Positions 56,036 through 64,000 of a DNA stretch of 64,000 nucleotides are shown one piece after another. The notes beneath the pieces were generated by a model, which saw nothing but the letters and a program-made list of their open reading frames with translations, did not search any database and had not been told where the DNA came from. Source of the stretch: Sphingobium lactosutens DS20 (GTDB lineage: Bacteria > Pseudomonadota > Alphaproteobacteria > Sphingomonadales > Sphingomonadaceae); the NCBI RefSeq assembly GCF_000445105.1, contig NZ_ATDP01000075.1:62001-126000 (forward strand), written 5' to 3'. Numbering within the stretch: the stretch's first letter is position 1; each line of letters begins with the position of its first letter. A program made the position numbers and the translations under genes.

Positions 56036-57520
56036 CTACGCCTGTTCGCCTTTCTTCAACAAGCGCGTGCGTAATTCCTGCGCGGACCGATGCGCCCATC
56101 CCGAGGCGGATAGACGGCGGTCTTCAAACAAAGTCGGCATCCCGCATGTCGTCAGATCCCACAGGACACACATGCTAGCGAGCATGTCGAGCACAGGCGC
56201 TACTAACGGAACGGTCATTTCATCCCAGTGATCGCCGTGAGCCTCGAAGGTACGCATATCCCGCGCGATCTTGATCACTGTCCTCGCATCTTTCCTAGGC
56301 ACCTCGGATTCAATCGCCGCGGCGAGCATCTTGAGGCGCCGCGGCAGGCTTTGATGTTGGAGAAGCGACAAAATGCCTAGCAGCCGATCGCGCGGCACTG
56401 CCGGAGTCGCCTCCTTGCCAGCCTTTGCGGCGGCGTCGACGATCGCCGTCAAGTCCGCATCCGATAAGGTGGACGGAGCACGCAACTCGCTCAGGCTCTC
56501 GATTGCGCTGCACAAATCGGCGACCAGTTTCGTCGAGGATTCCTTACGCATACGTTCGAGGACACGATCAACCCGAACGCGGAACAGCCGGCGGCTACCA
56601 TCGCGCTCAAGCCATTGTCGCATCACGGTCGCGAATTTCTTGCGGTGCTTCCATTGACCATAAGGCACATCCCTCGGGCCGAAATCGAACATCTCGGTTC
56701 GATCGCGAGAGATCGCGGTTTCCATGTTCGACAAGTAAATGTCACTGTGGCGGTCACCGCGCTTCGTTTTTCCACGACAGCTCAGGGTTGTGAAGGGAAG
56801 CGAGCGCATAGCGATCTGCCGAAAGAAGCGTCGCCATGCCCATGCGGCATCAAGTGCCTCGTCGATCGAGACCGCATTGGCGAACCGGATCGTAGCGATC
56901 GCGACGGAGGATATGGTCAGCGATTTTCGGCCGTGGCTTTGGCTGTGCCCGAGAAATATCTCGTAGGTGGCATTGCCAACCCGTTCGCGCAGCACCCTTG
57001 GCAGCCTGTGAACAATGTAGACGCTTTCCGGTGAGAAATAGGCATAGTTGCGCGGGTAAAGTCTTTCGACATCGCGAAGGGCGCGAACCTGCTTCAGCGT
57101 GTCCGGCGTTGCGTTGTAGAGCGACTGCCATTCCGCGATCTCATAATAGAAAATGTCTTCGAGGCCGTCAGCAGTGAACTGGATTTCGCGAACACGACCA
57201 CCGGGTAACACGGACTCGGCGTTGAACAGAACGATGTTGGGAAAGATCGTGAATTCCCATTCGCGCCGCTCGCCATATGGCATGCCGGACTGCGATGTCA
57301 GTGCGTTGTGGAGTAAGATCTTGCTGCCGTTATTCGTTTCGAGGGTGAGGTCGAACCAGCCCGTGTCTGGGTCGCGTTCGTTGATAAAATTGTCGGTGGT
57401 TAATGTTACAACGGTGCTGCGGCCTGAGAGCGACAGGACACCAGTTCCCTTATTGTCGTCTGCGAGCAGACGGACGGGTTCGCGAGAATAGGCCGCTTCA
57501 AGTTCGCTTGCTGTGCGCAT
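56036..57520 (-). CDS. ApeA-like HEPN domain protein (candidate abortive-infection ribonuclease)
   Basis: The 494-residue protein has a beta-rich N-terminal region (about 20-130) whose pattern fits the ApeA N-terminal domain: a GVLSLSGRSTVVTLTT strand pair, a central RREWEFTIFPNIVLFNAES and the end DIFYYEIAEW. The all-helical C-terminal half ends with the HEPN signature Rx4H, R423 to H428 in DMRTFEAHGDHW. HEPN domains of this kind are toxic RNases used in phage defence. The gene is visibly lower in G+C than its neighbours and stands alone. AGGAAGG precedes the ATG, and TATACT lies at 57555-57560. The family call is mine from pattern and needs a profile search. Confidence 0.6.
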   Translation of the reverse strand: MRTASELEAAYSREPVRLLADDNKGTGVLSLSGRSTVVTLTTDNFINERDPDTGWFDLTLETNNGSKILLHNALTSQSGMPYGERREWEFTIFPNIVLFNAESVLPGGRVREIQFTADGLEDIFYYEIAEWQSLYNATPDTLKQVRALRDVERLYPRNYAYFSPESVYIVHRLPRVLRERVGNATYEIFLGHSQSHGRKSLTISSVAIATIRFANAVSIDEALDAAWAWRRFFRQIAMRSLPFTTLSCRGKTKRGDRHSDIYLSNMETAISRDRTEMFDFGPRDVPYGQWKHRKKFATVMRQWLERDGSRRLFRVRVDRVLERMRKESSTKLVADLCSAIESLSELRAPSTLSDADLTAIVDAAAKAGKEATPAVPRDRLLGILSLLQHQSLPRRLKMLAAAIESEVPRKDARTVIKIARDMRTFEAHGDHWDEMTVPLVAPVLDMLASMCVLWDLTTCGMPTLFEDRRLSASGWAHRSAQELRTRLLKKGEQA

Positions 57521-57777
57521 AGGCCTTCCTAGCCGTACTCAGGAGTGGCGCGAAGAGTATATGGGCTGTCCACTGATTCCGGCGTCCGAGCGTGTGAATA
57601 TCGGCTCTTGTCGAAAGCCGACATTTGACGAACCGAGCGGGATTGACGGGTTTATCCCAGACGCAGTCACAAGCAGAATGTTTGCTTCCGGGCATGATAA
57701 ATCGCCGTTGAACAGTTTAGATGCGCGCAAAGCTGCCTCCCAATCCCTGCCACCCTCCCAACATCCGCCACAAAAAA
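57521..57777. other. Spacer upstream of the HEPN gene
   Basis: This stretch holds the probable promoter and leader of the HEPN gene (TATACT on the minus strand at 57555-57560, AGGAAGG before the start). I see no convincing gene, repeat or RNA in the rest. It ends at the terminator of the cold-shock gene. Confidence 0.4.
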
Positions 57778-57801
57778 GGGGCCGCTTTTCCAAGCGGCCC
57801 C
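57778..57801 (-). terminator. Terminator of the cold-shock-domain gene
   Basis: GGGGCCGCTT (57778-57787) pairs perfectly with AAGCGGCCCC (57792-57801) over TTCC. A run of six A on the left gives TTTTTT on the minus strand. Confidence 0.9.
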
Positions 57802-57847
57802 TTTCGCATCCTCTCCCTTGTGACAGGGATGTGTCTTTCGCGCTGGC

Positions 57848-58675
57848 TCAGTCGGCCTTCGACTGGAGGTTCACCGCGGCATATTTGCCGCGACGGTCGA
57901 CTTCCAGTTCGAAGTCGAGGCGGTCGCCTTCGTTGAGGGCGGCCATGCCGGCGCGTTCGACGGCGCTGATGTGGACGAAGGCGTCGGGCTGGCCGTCATC
58001 GCGCTGAATGAAGCCAAAGCCCTTCATCGCGTTGAAGAATTTCACCGTGCCGCTGGCGCGTTCACCGGTCAGCTGGCGCTGCGGGCCACCACGATCGCCG
58101 CCGCCAAAGCCGCCGCGATCATTGCCGAAGCCGCCGGCGCGGGGTTCGCGCGGGGGCGCGCGATCGGTCACGGGCAAAGGCTCGCCCTCGATCACCAGAT
58201 CGGTGGCCGACACCTTGCCGCCCCGATCGACCAGCGTGAAGCCGAGCGGCTGGCCTTCGGCGAGGCCGGTGAGGCCGGCCTGTTCCACCGCGCTGATATG
58301 GACGAACACGTCTTCGCCGCCATCGTCACGAACGATGAAGCCAAAACCCTTTTGTCCGTTGAAGAATTTGACGACGCCCTTGCCTTCGCCGACGACCTGC
58401 GCGGGCATGCCGCGACCACCGCCGCCGCCACCGCCGAAGCCGCGACCACCGCCGCCGCCAAAGCCGCCACCACCGCCGCCGAAGCCGCCGCGGTCACCGC
58501 CGCCAAAACCGCCACGATCGCCGCCGAAACCGCCGCCGCCGCCAAAGCCGCCGCGATCACCGCCGAAACCACCACCGCCAAAACCGCCGCGGCCCTGATC
58601 GTAGAAATTGTCGTCGCCGAAACCGTCGCGCTTATCCCTGCCGCGCCCGCCGCGGCGACCTCTATCAAAACTCAT
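57848..58675 (-). CDS. Double cold-shock-domain protein with Gly/Arg-rich N-terminal tail
   Basis: The 275-residue protein starts with about 90 residues of Gly, Arg and Phe repeats (FGGGGFGGDRGGFGGG type). It then has two cold-shock domains, each with the RNA-binding RNP1-like motif: KGFGFIVRDD at about 110 and KGFGFIQRDD at about 222. They are separated by a second Gly-rich linker. Each domain continues with VFVHISAVE. It is probably an RNA chaperone. The disordered RGG-like tail is unusual for bacteria but occurs in sphingomonad cold-shock proteins. Confidence 0.9.
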   Translation of the reverse strand: MSFDRGRRGGRGRDKRDGFGDDNFYDQGRGGFGGGGFGGDRGGFGGGGGFGGDRGGFGGGDRGGFGGGGGGFGGGGGRGFGGGGGGGRGMPAQVVGEGKGVVKFFNGQKGFGFIVRDDGGEDVFVHISAVEQAGLTGLAEGQPLGFTLVDRGGKVSATDLVIEGEPLPVTDRAPPREPRAGGFGNDRGGFGGGDRGGPQRQLTGERASGTVKFFNAMKGFGFIQRDDGQPDAFVHISAVERAGMAALNEGDRLDFELEVDRRGKYAAVNLQSKAD

Positions 58676-58954
58676 GCCCTGTTAGTCACTTTCGCTTCGC
58701 CCCAAGACCAATCGGACAAACATGTCGGGCGAATGACATGCAAAATCCACCGCAAAGGCGGGTTTGGGAATCACTATATCAACTTTTCAGGCCCACGCGA
58801 ATGATTTTCACCTTTCCGGTCCCGATCCGTTCCTTTTCGCGATATTATCGCCACTGTGCGCATCCTGTCGCGTGCGTGTCTCGGCTCGTCGCTCCATGAG
58901 CGCGATGCATTGCCTCGATTGCGGTGCGGGCGGTTTCGCCATAGAGGGGGTGGC

Positions 58955-59572
58955 ATGACCGTGCATTTCCATGAAGAAGATCTGCCCGCCGGCGTGCTCG
59001 CGCCAGGGCCGATCGCCGTCGATACCGAAACCATGGGGCTCATCACCCCGCGCGACCGCCTGTGCGTGGTCCAGATCAGCGACGGCAAGGGGGACGAGCA
59101 TCTGGTGCGCTTCAACCCCGGCAGTGATTATGCCGCGCCGAACCTGAAGACCGTGCTGGCCGATCCTGCGCGCCTCAAACTCTATCATTTCGGCCGCTTC
59201 GACATTGCCGCGCTGCGCCATTATCTGGGCGTCGTCGCCGCGCCCGTCTATTGCACGAAGATCGCCTCGCGCCTGGTGCGCACCTATACCGACCGCCATG
59301 GCCTGAAAGAACTGGTGCGCGAATTGCTGGGGCAGGACATCAGCAAGCAGCAGCAGTCGAGCGACTGGGGCGGCCCGGTCCTGTCTGACGCGCAAAAGGA
59401 TTATGCCGCGTCCGACGTGCGCTTCCTCCACCAGCTCAAGGCCGAACTGGACAAAAGGCTGGAGCGGGAAGGGCGCATGGCGCTCGCCCAGGCCTGTTTC
59501 GATTTCCTGCCGCACCGGGCCGAGCTGGACCTGGCGGGCTGGCCGGAAATCGACATTTTCGCGCATATGTAA
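58955..59572 (+). CDS. Ribonuclease D-like 3'-5' exonuclease
   Basis: There are 205 residues from ATG 58955 with GAGGGGG upstream. The DEDDy exonuclease motifs are all present: IAVDTETMGL, HFGRFDIAALR and the tyrosine type YAASDVRFL. It lacks the HRDC domains of full-length RNase D, as in the short alphaproteobacterial forms. It probably trims structured RNA ends. lptC follows after 21 bp. Confidence 0.9.
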   Translation: MTVHFHEEDLPAGVLAPGPIAVDTETMGLITPRDRLCVVQISDGKGDEHLVRFNPGSDYAAPNLKTVLADPARLKLYHFGRFDIAALRHYLGVVAAPVYCTKIASRLVRTYTDRHGLKELVRELLGQDISKQQQSSDWGGPVLSDAQKDYAASDVRFLHQLKAELDKRLEREGRMALAQACFDFLPHRAELDLAGWPEIDIFAHM

Positions 59573-59593
59573 GGGGGACGGGTAAGCGCCGCC

Positions 59594-60241
59594 ATGTCCG
59601 TTCAGGCCGAACAGCAACGCAATGTCCGCCGCCACTGGGCGCGGCCGGGCGGCAGCCATGACCGGCTGGTCAGGCTGCTCAAGAACTGGCTGCCCGTGTC
59701 GGTCGGCGTGCTCGCCGCTTTGCTCGCCACCGCGCCCTTCACCAGCGGCGACAAGCTCAGCTTCGTGCTCGACAAGAATAAGGTGGAAGTTGCCAAGGAA
59801 CGCATGCGCGTCACCGAAGCCCTCTATCGCGGCGAAGACAGCAAAGGGCAGCCCTTCTCGCTGCGCGCGGGATCGGCGGTGCAGAAAAGCTCGCGCGAAC
59901 CGATCGTCGACTTGAACGATATGTCCGCGCGCATCCTGCTGTCGGATGGCCCCGCCGTGCTGACCGCGCAGAAGGGCCGCTACGACATGGAAAGCGAGCG
60001 CGTCGCGATCGAGGGGCCGGTGCAGTTCCAGGCGGCGGGCGGCTATCGCCTGACCACGCGCGACGTGGGCGTCGACCTTACCACGCGGCGGATGCGCAGC
60101 GCCGGGCGCGTCGACGGGCGCATCCCGATCGGCACGTTCAGCGCCGATCATCTGGAAGCCGACATGGGCGCGCGCACCGTTACGCTCAACGGTCGCGCCC
60201 GCTTGCGTATCGAACAAAATGGCCTCAAAGGGCAGAAGTGA
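59594..60241 (+). CDS. lptC: LptC-like periplasmic lipid-transport protein
   Basis: The 215-residue protein has one N-terminal membrane helix (about 30-47, WLPVSVGVLAALLATAPF) and a beta-jellyroll that matches the LptC family (SDGPAVLTAQKGRYDMESER, then VAIEGPVQF). LptC passes lipid from the LptBFG extractor to LptA. Its stop overlaps the lptA start. In a sphingomonad the cargo would probably be a glycosphingolipid. Confidence 0.85.
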   Translation: MSVQAEQQRNVRRHWARPGGSHDRLVRLLKNWLPVSVGVLAALLATAPFTSGDKLSFVLDKNKVEVAKERMRVTEALYRGEDSKGQPFSLRAGSAVQKSSREPIVDLNDMSARILLSDGPAVLTAQKGRYDMESERVAIEGPVQFQAAGGYRLTTRDVGVDLTTRRMRSAGRVDGRIPIGTFSADHLEADMGARTVTLNGRARLRIEQNGLKGQK

Positions 60242-60804
60242 TGAAACGCTCCCTCATCCTGCTTGCGACCGGCTTTCTGGCGACCACCGGCGTGATGATC
60301 GCCGGTCCGGGCGGCCCCCTGTTCGCGCAGGTGTTCCGCAACCATGACAGCAACGCCCCGGTCAATTTCACCGCCGACCGGATCGAGGTGCAGGACCGCG
60401 CCGACCGCGTTGTCGTGTCGGGCAATGTCGTGGTGACGCAGGCGGGCATGACGCTCAACGCCGCGCGCATGACCGTCGCCTATCGCAACCAGCCCGGCAG
60501 CGGCGCCAGCGGCGTGGAAATCGACCGCATCGACGCATCGGGCAACGTCGTCGTGACCAAGGGCGATCAGACCGCGCGCGGCAATGTCGCCATCTACGAC
60601 CTCAATGCCAAGCTCATCACGATGCTGGGCAATGTCGCGCTGACGCAGGGCGCGAACCGGTTGACCGGCGGGCGGCTGGTAATGGATTTGAACAGCGGGC
60701 GATCCACCGTCGATGGCCGCTCCAACGGCGGCGGCACGGGCACCTCGACCAGCCCCAGCGGCCGCGTATCGGGCACCTTCTCCGTCCCCCAACGAAACAA
60801 CTGA
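60241..60804 (+). CDS. lptA: LptA/OstA-like periplasmic lipid carrier
   Basis: There are 187 residues from ATG 60241 with a signal peptide ending near GPLFAQ. The OstA-like domain begins APVNFTADRIEVQDRADR and repeats short strands (VVVSGNVVVTQAGMTLNA). LptA bridges the periplasm for outer-leaflet lipid. lptB, which usually comes next, is not adjacent; the strand ends here and aroG-type DAHP synthase converges. Confidence 0.88.
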   Translation: MKRSLILLATGFLATTGVMIAGPGGPLFAQVFRNHDSNAPVNFTADRIEVQDRADRVVVSGNVVVTQAGMTLNAARMTVAYRNQPGSGASGVEIDRIDASGNVVVTKGDQTARGNVAIYDLNAKLITMLGNVALTQGANRLTGGRLVMDLNSGRSTVDGRSNGGGTGTSTSPSGRVSGTFSVPQRNN

Positions 60805-60986
60805 CCGCGCCCTGCAAAGGCGACAGGTCAGAGTGGTTTTTACAATATGGCTGGATTCGCAATAACTTGCCTTATTGCGAACGGTTAAGTATCTGATTTA
60901 CAACGATAATATTTGATCCTGACGGCGTGCAAATGCAAAACGTCTTGCAGCCGTCGCGTTTGTCGTCGCGATAAGCGTACGAAAAA

Positions 60987-61012
60987 GGGCGCCGCTTCCT
61001 CAGCGACGTCCT
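60987..61012 (-). terminator. Probable terminator of the DAHP synthase gene
   Basis: On the minus strand GGACGTCGCT pairs with AGCGGCGCCC with some mismatches over GAGGA, and TTTTT follows. It lies 20 bp past the stop. Confidence 0.5.
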
Positions 61013-61031
61013 TTCGCGATGGCTCAGGACA

Positions 61032-62402
61032 TCACGCCGCCGCGCGACGTTCTTTCAGTTCCTCGTTCAGCATTTCCGCCAGCAGGAAGGCCAGCTCCAG
61101 GCTCTGCGCCGCGTTGAGGCGCGGGTCGCAATGGGTGTGGTAGCGGTCGGCCAGCCCCTCGTCGGTGATGGCGATGGCGCCGCCGGTGCACTCGGTCACA
61201 TTCTGGCCGGTCATTTCGGCATGAATGCCCCCGCCAAAACTGGCCTCTGCGCGATGCACGGCAAAGAAGCCCCGCACTTCGGCCAGGATGCGGTCGAACG
61301 GCCGCGTCTTGTAGCCATTGGGCGCCTTGATGACATTGCCGTGCATCGGGTCGCACGACCAGACCACCGGATGCCCTTCGCGCAGCACCGCGCGCACCAG
61401 CTTGGGCAGTCCCGCCTCGATCTTGTCATGGCCATAGCGGGTGATGAGCGTGATCCGCCCCGCCTCGCGCGCCGGGTTCAGCACATCGAGCAGGCGCAGC
61501 AGCGCGTCCGGCTCCAGGCTCGGCCCGCACTTCATGCCGATAGGATTGCCGATGCCGCGCAGATATTCGACATGGGCCGACCCTTCAAAGCGGGTGCGGT
61601 CGCCGATCCACAGCATGTGCGCCGACGTGTCATACCATTCGCCGGTGATCGAATCCTGCCGGGTGAGCGCCTGTTCGAACGGCAGCAGCAATGCCTCATG
61701 GCTGGTGTAGAAGCTGGTCCCGCCCAGCTGCGGCACGCTTTCCGCGTCCAGCCCGCACGCGCGCATGAAGTCGAGCGCCTGACCGATTTGGTCGGCCATC
61801 GCTTCGAACTTCGCAGCCCAGGGGGACCGGCCCATGAAATCGAGCATCCAGCCATGCACCCGGTCGAGCGAAGCATAGCCGCCGGTCGAAAAGGCGCGCA
61901 GCAGATTGAGCGTCGCGGCCGACTGGTTATAGGCGCGGACCATCCGCGCCGGGTCCGGCTCGCGCGATTCCGCCGTGAAGGCGATGTCGTTGACATTGTC
62001 GCCGCGATAGCTCGGCAGTTCCACGCCGCCGATCGTCTCGGTATCGGCCGATCGCGGCTTGGCGAACTGGCCCGCCATGCGGCCGACCTTCACCACCGGC
62101 AGTTTCGACGCGAAGGTCAGCACCACCGCCATCTGGAGCAGCACGCGGAACGTGTCGCGGATATTGTTCGGGTGGAACTCGGCGAAGCTTTCGGCGCAAT
62201 CGCCGCCTTGCAGCAGGAACGCCTCGCCCGTCGTCACCTTGGCAAGGTCCGCCTTCAGGTTGCGCGCCTCGCCCGCAAAGACGAGCGGCGGAAACTGGCC
62301 AAGCTGAGCCTCGACCGCGGCGAGCGCCGCCTGGTCCCGATAAACGGGCATCTGAATGCCCCTTTGGCTCCGCCAGCTTTCCGGCGTCCACTTCGCCGCC
62401 AC
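61032..62402 (-). CDS. Class II DAHP synthase (3-deoxy-7-phosphoheptulonate synthase)
   Basis: There are 456 residues from GTG 62402, chosen because AAGGAG lies 8 bp upstream and the family start [14 protein letters not shown] follows. Plant-type (class II) motifs are [30 protein letters not shown] and CDPMHGN. It condenses PEP and erythrose 4-phosphate, the first step of aromatic amino-acid synthesis. It is a single-gene unit. Confidence 0.95.
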   Translation of the reverse strand: MAAKWTPESWRSQRGIQMPVYRDQAALAAVEAQLGQFPPLVFAGEARNLKADLAKVTTGEAFLLQGGDCAESFAEFHPNNIRDTFRVLLQMAVVLTFASKLPVVKVGRMAGQFAKPRSADTETIGGVELPSYRGDNVNDIAFTAESREPDPARMVRAYNQSAATLNLLRAFSTGGYASLDRVHGWMLDFMGRSPWAAKFEAMADQIGQALDFMRACGLDAESVPQLGGTSFYTSHEALLLPFEQALTRQDSITGEWYDTSAHMLWIGDRTRFEGSAHVEYLRGIGNPIGMKCGPSLEPDALLRLLDVLNPAREAGRITLITRYGHDKIEAGLPKLVRAVLREGHPVVWSCDPMHGNVIKAPNGYKTRPFDRILAEVRGFFAVHRAEASFGGGIHAEMTGQNVTECTGGAIAITDEGLADRYHTHCDPRLNAAQSLELAFLLAEMLNEELKERRAAA

Positions 62403-62533
62403 GTCTCTTCTCCTTCGCATGCATCAAAATAGGCGCCGCACCTACGCCGCCACGCGGGTCAAGGCAAGTTTATAGCGGTGCTGCCCCTCCGCCGCGCAAT
62501 GATTTGTCTCGATCATGCTGATCGACCGGGTCG

Positions 62534-63772
62534 TCAGTCCTTCCGCCTGGCGGTGAAGTCGAACGTCACCGCCACTTGCGGGGCCAGGCTGCCGCTGCTC
62601 TCGCCATTGCCCACGCCAAAGGCCGCCCGCGCGATGCTGGCGATGCCGCGCACCCGCCGCGTCGCGCCGTCGCCCGACAGGCTGAACCGGATGGACTGCG
62701 GCTTGGATACGCCTTTGAGCGTCAAGGTGCCATTGGCGCTGTAGCGGCCGGGGCTGGTTTCCTGCGCGCCCTTGGCGGTGAAGGTTGCGGTCGGGTGCGC
62801 GGCGGTCGCGAAAAATTCGTCGCCCGGCAACATCCCGTCCTTGTAAGCGTCACCGACGCTCGCCGACGTCATGTCGATCGTCACGCTCAAGTCCGCGCTT
62901 TCGGGCCGGGCAGGGTCCATGACGATCTGCGCGGTCCATTTGGAAAAGGCGCCGCTGATCGTCTCGCCGTCATTGCCCACCGAAAAGCGGATGGCGCCGC
63001 CCGGTTGCACCGCCCATGCCGGCGGTTCGCCCGTCTCTTCTTCCGCGTCATCGCTGGCGTTGGCGGCCGCATTGTCGCCGTCCGCCGCCACTGCGGCGTT
63101 CTGCGCCTCTGCCATATTGGCGGCGTCGTTACCCATGTCCAGGTCCTGCGCCACGGGCGCAGGGGCGGGCGGCGCGCCGGTCGGCACGATCGCGCGTCCG
63201 GCAAGGAAGCCGATCAGGATCAGCGCCGGCAATGCCACCAGCCACAGTTGCGACCGGCCCGGAGCCATGCGCCAGAGCAATCCGTCGCGCAGCAGCAGAT
63301 GATGGCGCAGCGCGCCCGCGACATGCAGCAGGAACAAGGCGATGCCGATCCACGCGATCAGGCCATGGCTACCCTCGAAAACTTCATGCGCGCTCGCCGG
63401 CACCGGCAGATGGGGCAGGGGGATGACGCCGAAGATCAAGGTCGGCACCTTGACCTTCGCAGTCGACACCAGTGCCCAGCCGGTCAGAGGCGCGGCCAGC
63501 ATGAAGGCATAGAGTCCGAAGTGCACGGCCGAGGCCAGCCCGCCCTGCCATCCGCCTTCTTTCGCCGGCGGACGTGGTTTCCAGTACCGCACCGCGATGC
63601 GCAGCAGGGTCAGCGCCAATATGGTGATGCCGACCGACTTGTGCAGCTGGAACAGGTCAAAGCCGCGCGCGCCCAGATCCTCCAGCGCCCATCCGACCGC
63701 AATCTGGAACGCCAGCAGGGCGGCGATCGCCCAGTGCAGGATGATGGCGGCTATGCTGTAGCGCTGCGGCAT
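62534..63772 (-). CDS. Cytochrome b561-YceI fusion protein
   Basis: There are 412 residues from ATG 63772 behind GGGGGAG. The N-terminal half is a four-helix di-haem cytochrome b561 (MPQRYSIAAIILHWAIAALL, with paired His in HWAI, LHKSVG, HFGLY and HVAGALRHH). After one more helix and an Ala/Asp-rich linker comes a periplasmic YceI lipocalin-like domain (GAIRFSVGNDGETISGAFSKW). YceI domains bind polyisoprenoids such as quinones, so the fusion may pass electrons between a bound quinone and the b haems. Two-gene versions are common. Confidence 0.9.
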   Translation of the reverse strand: MPQRYSIAAIILHWAIAALLAFQIAVGWALEDLGARGFDLFQLHKSVGITILALTLLRIAVRYWKPRPPAKEGGWQGGLASAVHFGLYAFMLAAPLTGWALVSTAKVKVPTLIFGVIPLPHLPVPASAHEVFEGSHGLIAWIGIALFLLHVAGALRHHLLLRDGLLWRMAPGRSQLWLVALPALILIGFLAGRAIVPTGAPPAPAPVAQDLDMGNDAANMAEAQNAAVAADGDNAAANASDDAEEETGEPPAWAVQPGGAIRFSVGNDGETISGAFSKWTAQIVMDPARPESADLSVTIDMTSASVGDAYKDGMLPGDEFFATAAHPTATFTAKGAQETSPGRYSANGTLTLKGVSKPQSIRFSLSGDGATRRVRGIASIARAAFGVGNGESSGSLAPQVAVTFDFTARRKD

Positions 63773-63887
63773 GGATGCTCCCCCGATATGTCGTGCCGCC
63801 AAATTAGGGCGGACCGACATGCAAGTCCATCATCTTGCAACCAGAAGCCCGATGCATGGCGATGAACCCGCCAAGAGCAGGGCCATG

Positions 63888-64000
63888 CTAGTCGCCGATA
63901 TCCAGCGCTTCCACCTGCGCCGTCGGCAAGTTGGCGCCCATGATTTTCGCCAGCGTAGGCGCAATGGCCCGCATGTCGATCCGCCCCAGATCCTTGCCGG
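63888..64000 (-). CDS. C-terminal end of an alkaline-phosphatase-like protein (partial)
   Basis: The frame enters from the right edge and ends at TAG 63888-63890, giving about 37 residues, including GRIDMRAIAPTLAKIMGANL and the end VEALDIGD. The DMR-IAPTLA-IMG pattern is typical of the C-terminus of type I phosphodiesterase and sulfatase-like proteins of the alkaline phosphatase fold. The active site is outside the window. Confidence 0.6.
   Translation of the reverse strand, partial: GKDLGRIDMRAIAPTLAKIMGANLPTAQVEALDIGD

Noticed and set aside
57971..58804. An Ala/Thr-repeat frame opposite the cold-shock gene
   Set aside because: The repeats are simply the complement of the Gly-rich codons of the real gene.

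Overview
The window is a high-GC alphaproteobacterial chromosome segment, most likely from a sphingomonad (Sphingobium or Sphingomonas type). The evidence is the gene order ispH-thrB-rnhA, rpsB-tsf-pyrH-frr-uppS-cdsA-dxr-rseP-bamA-skp-fabZ and leuC-leuD-DUF1476-bolA-grxD, several small proteins of sphingomonad style, and the absence of lipid A genes (lpxD, lpxA, lpxB) beside fabZ. That absence fits a lineage known to carry glycosphingolipid instead of LPS. Most of the window is chromosomal housekeeping DNA with short spacers and many stop/start overlaps.

Layout. 1-2.8 kb: the end of an unrecognised gene, then two tandem aminotransferases with twin-arginine signals (minus strand). 2.9-10.5 kb: ptsP (nitrogen PTS enzyme I), a RodZ-like HTH protein, cpoB/ybgF, tilS, a small membrane protein and ftsH. 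10.6-14.1 kb (minus): leuC, a coupled 37-residue membrane microprotein, leuD, an ATP synthase inhibitor-like DUF1476 protein, bolA and the monothiol glutaredoxin grxD. 14.2-19.4 kb: a GST-like protein, a DUF885 hydrolase, then rnhA-thrB-ispH. 19.5-23.9 kb: a lipoprotein, argS, a SPOR protein and nagZ. 23.9-27.0 kb: a repeat-rich interval with three palindromic repeat families, an aberrant tRNA-Leu-like gene, two small genes and a GNAT-nitrilase fusion.

27-42 kb: icd, then phospholipid synthesis (psd-pssA), then the long translation and envelope cluster from rpsB to fabZ and rpmE. 42-48 kb: a lipid kinase-like protein, a metallophosphoesterase, an SDR, a methyltransferase, comF-like, grxC, a nitrilase, DUF1178 and tRNA-Arg(CCU). 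48-52 kb: an orphan LacI regulator, DUF4169, a low-complexity membrane protein and argG. 52-55.9 kb: an EF-hand secreted protein, a two-component system and three overlapping small genes. 56-57.5 kb: a lower-GC single gene read here as an ApeA-like HEPN ribonuclease, probably an anti-phage abortive-infection factor. 57.8-64 kb: a double cold-shock-domain protein with a Gly-rich tail, rnd-lptC-lptA, class II DAHP synthase, a cytochrome b561-YceI fusion and the end of an alkaline-phosphatase-like gene.

The most promising items for novelty are the HEPN gene (56036-57520), the tRNA-Leu-like gene with a 4-nt anticodon loop (24501-24586), the paired Tat aminotransferases and the leuC/leuD microprotein. 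No CRISPR array, prophage, transposase or integrase was seen.
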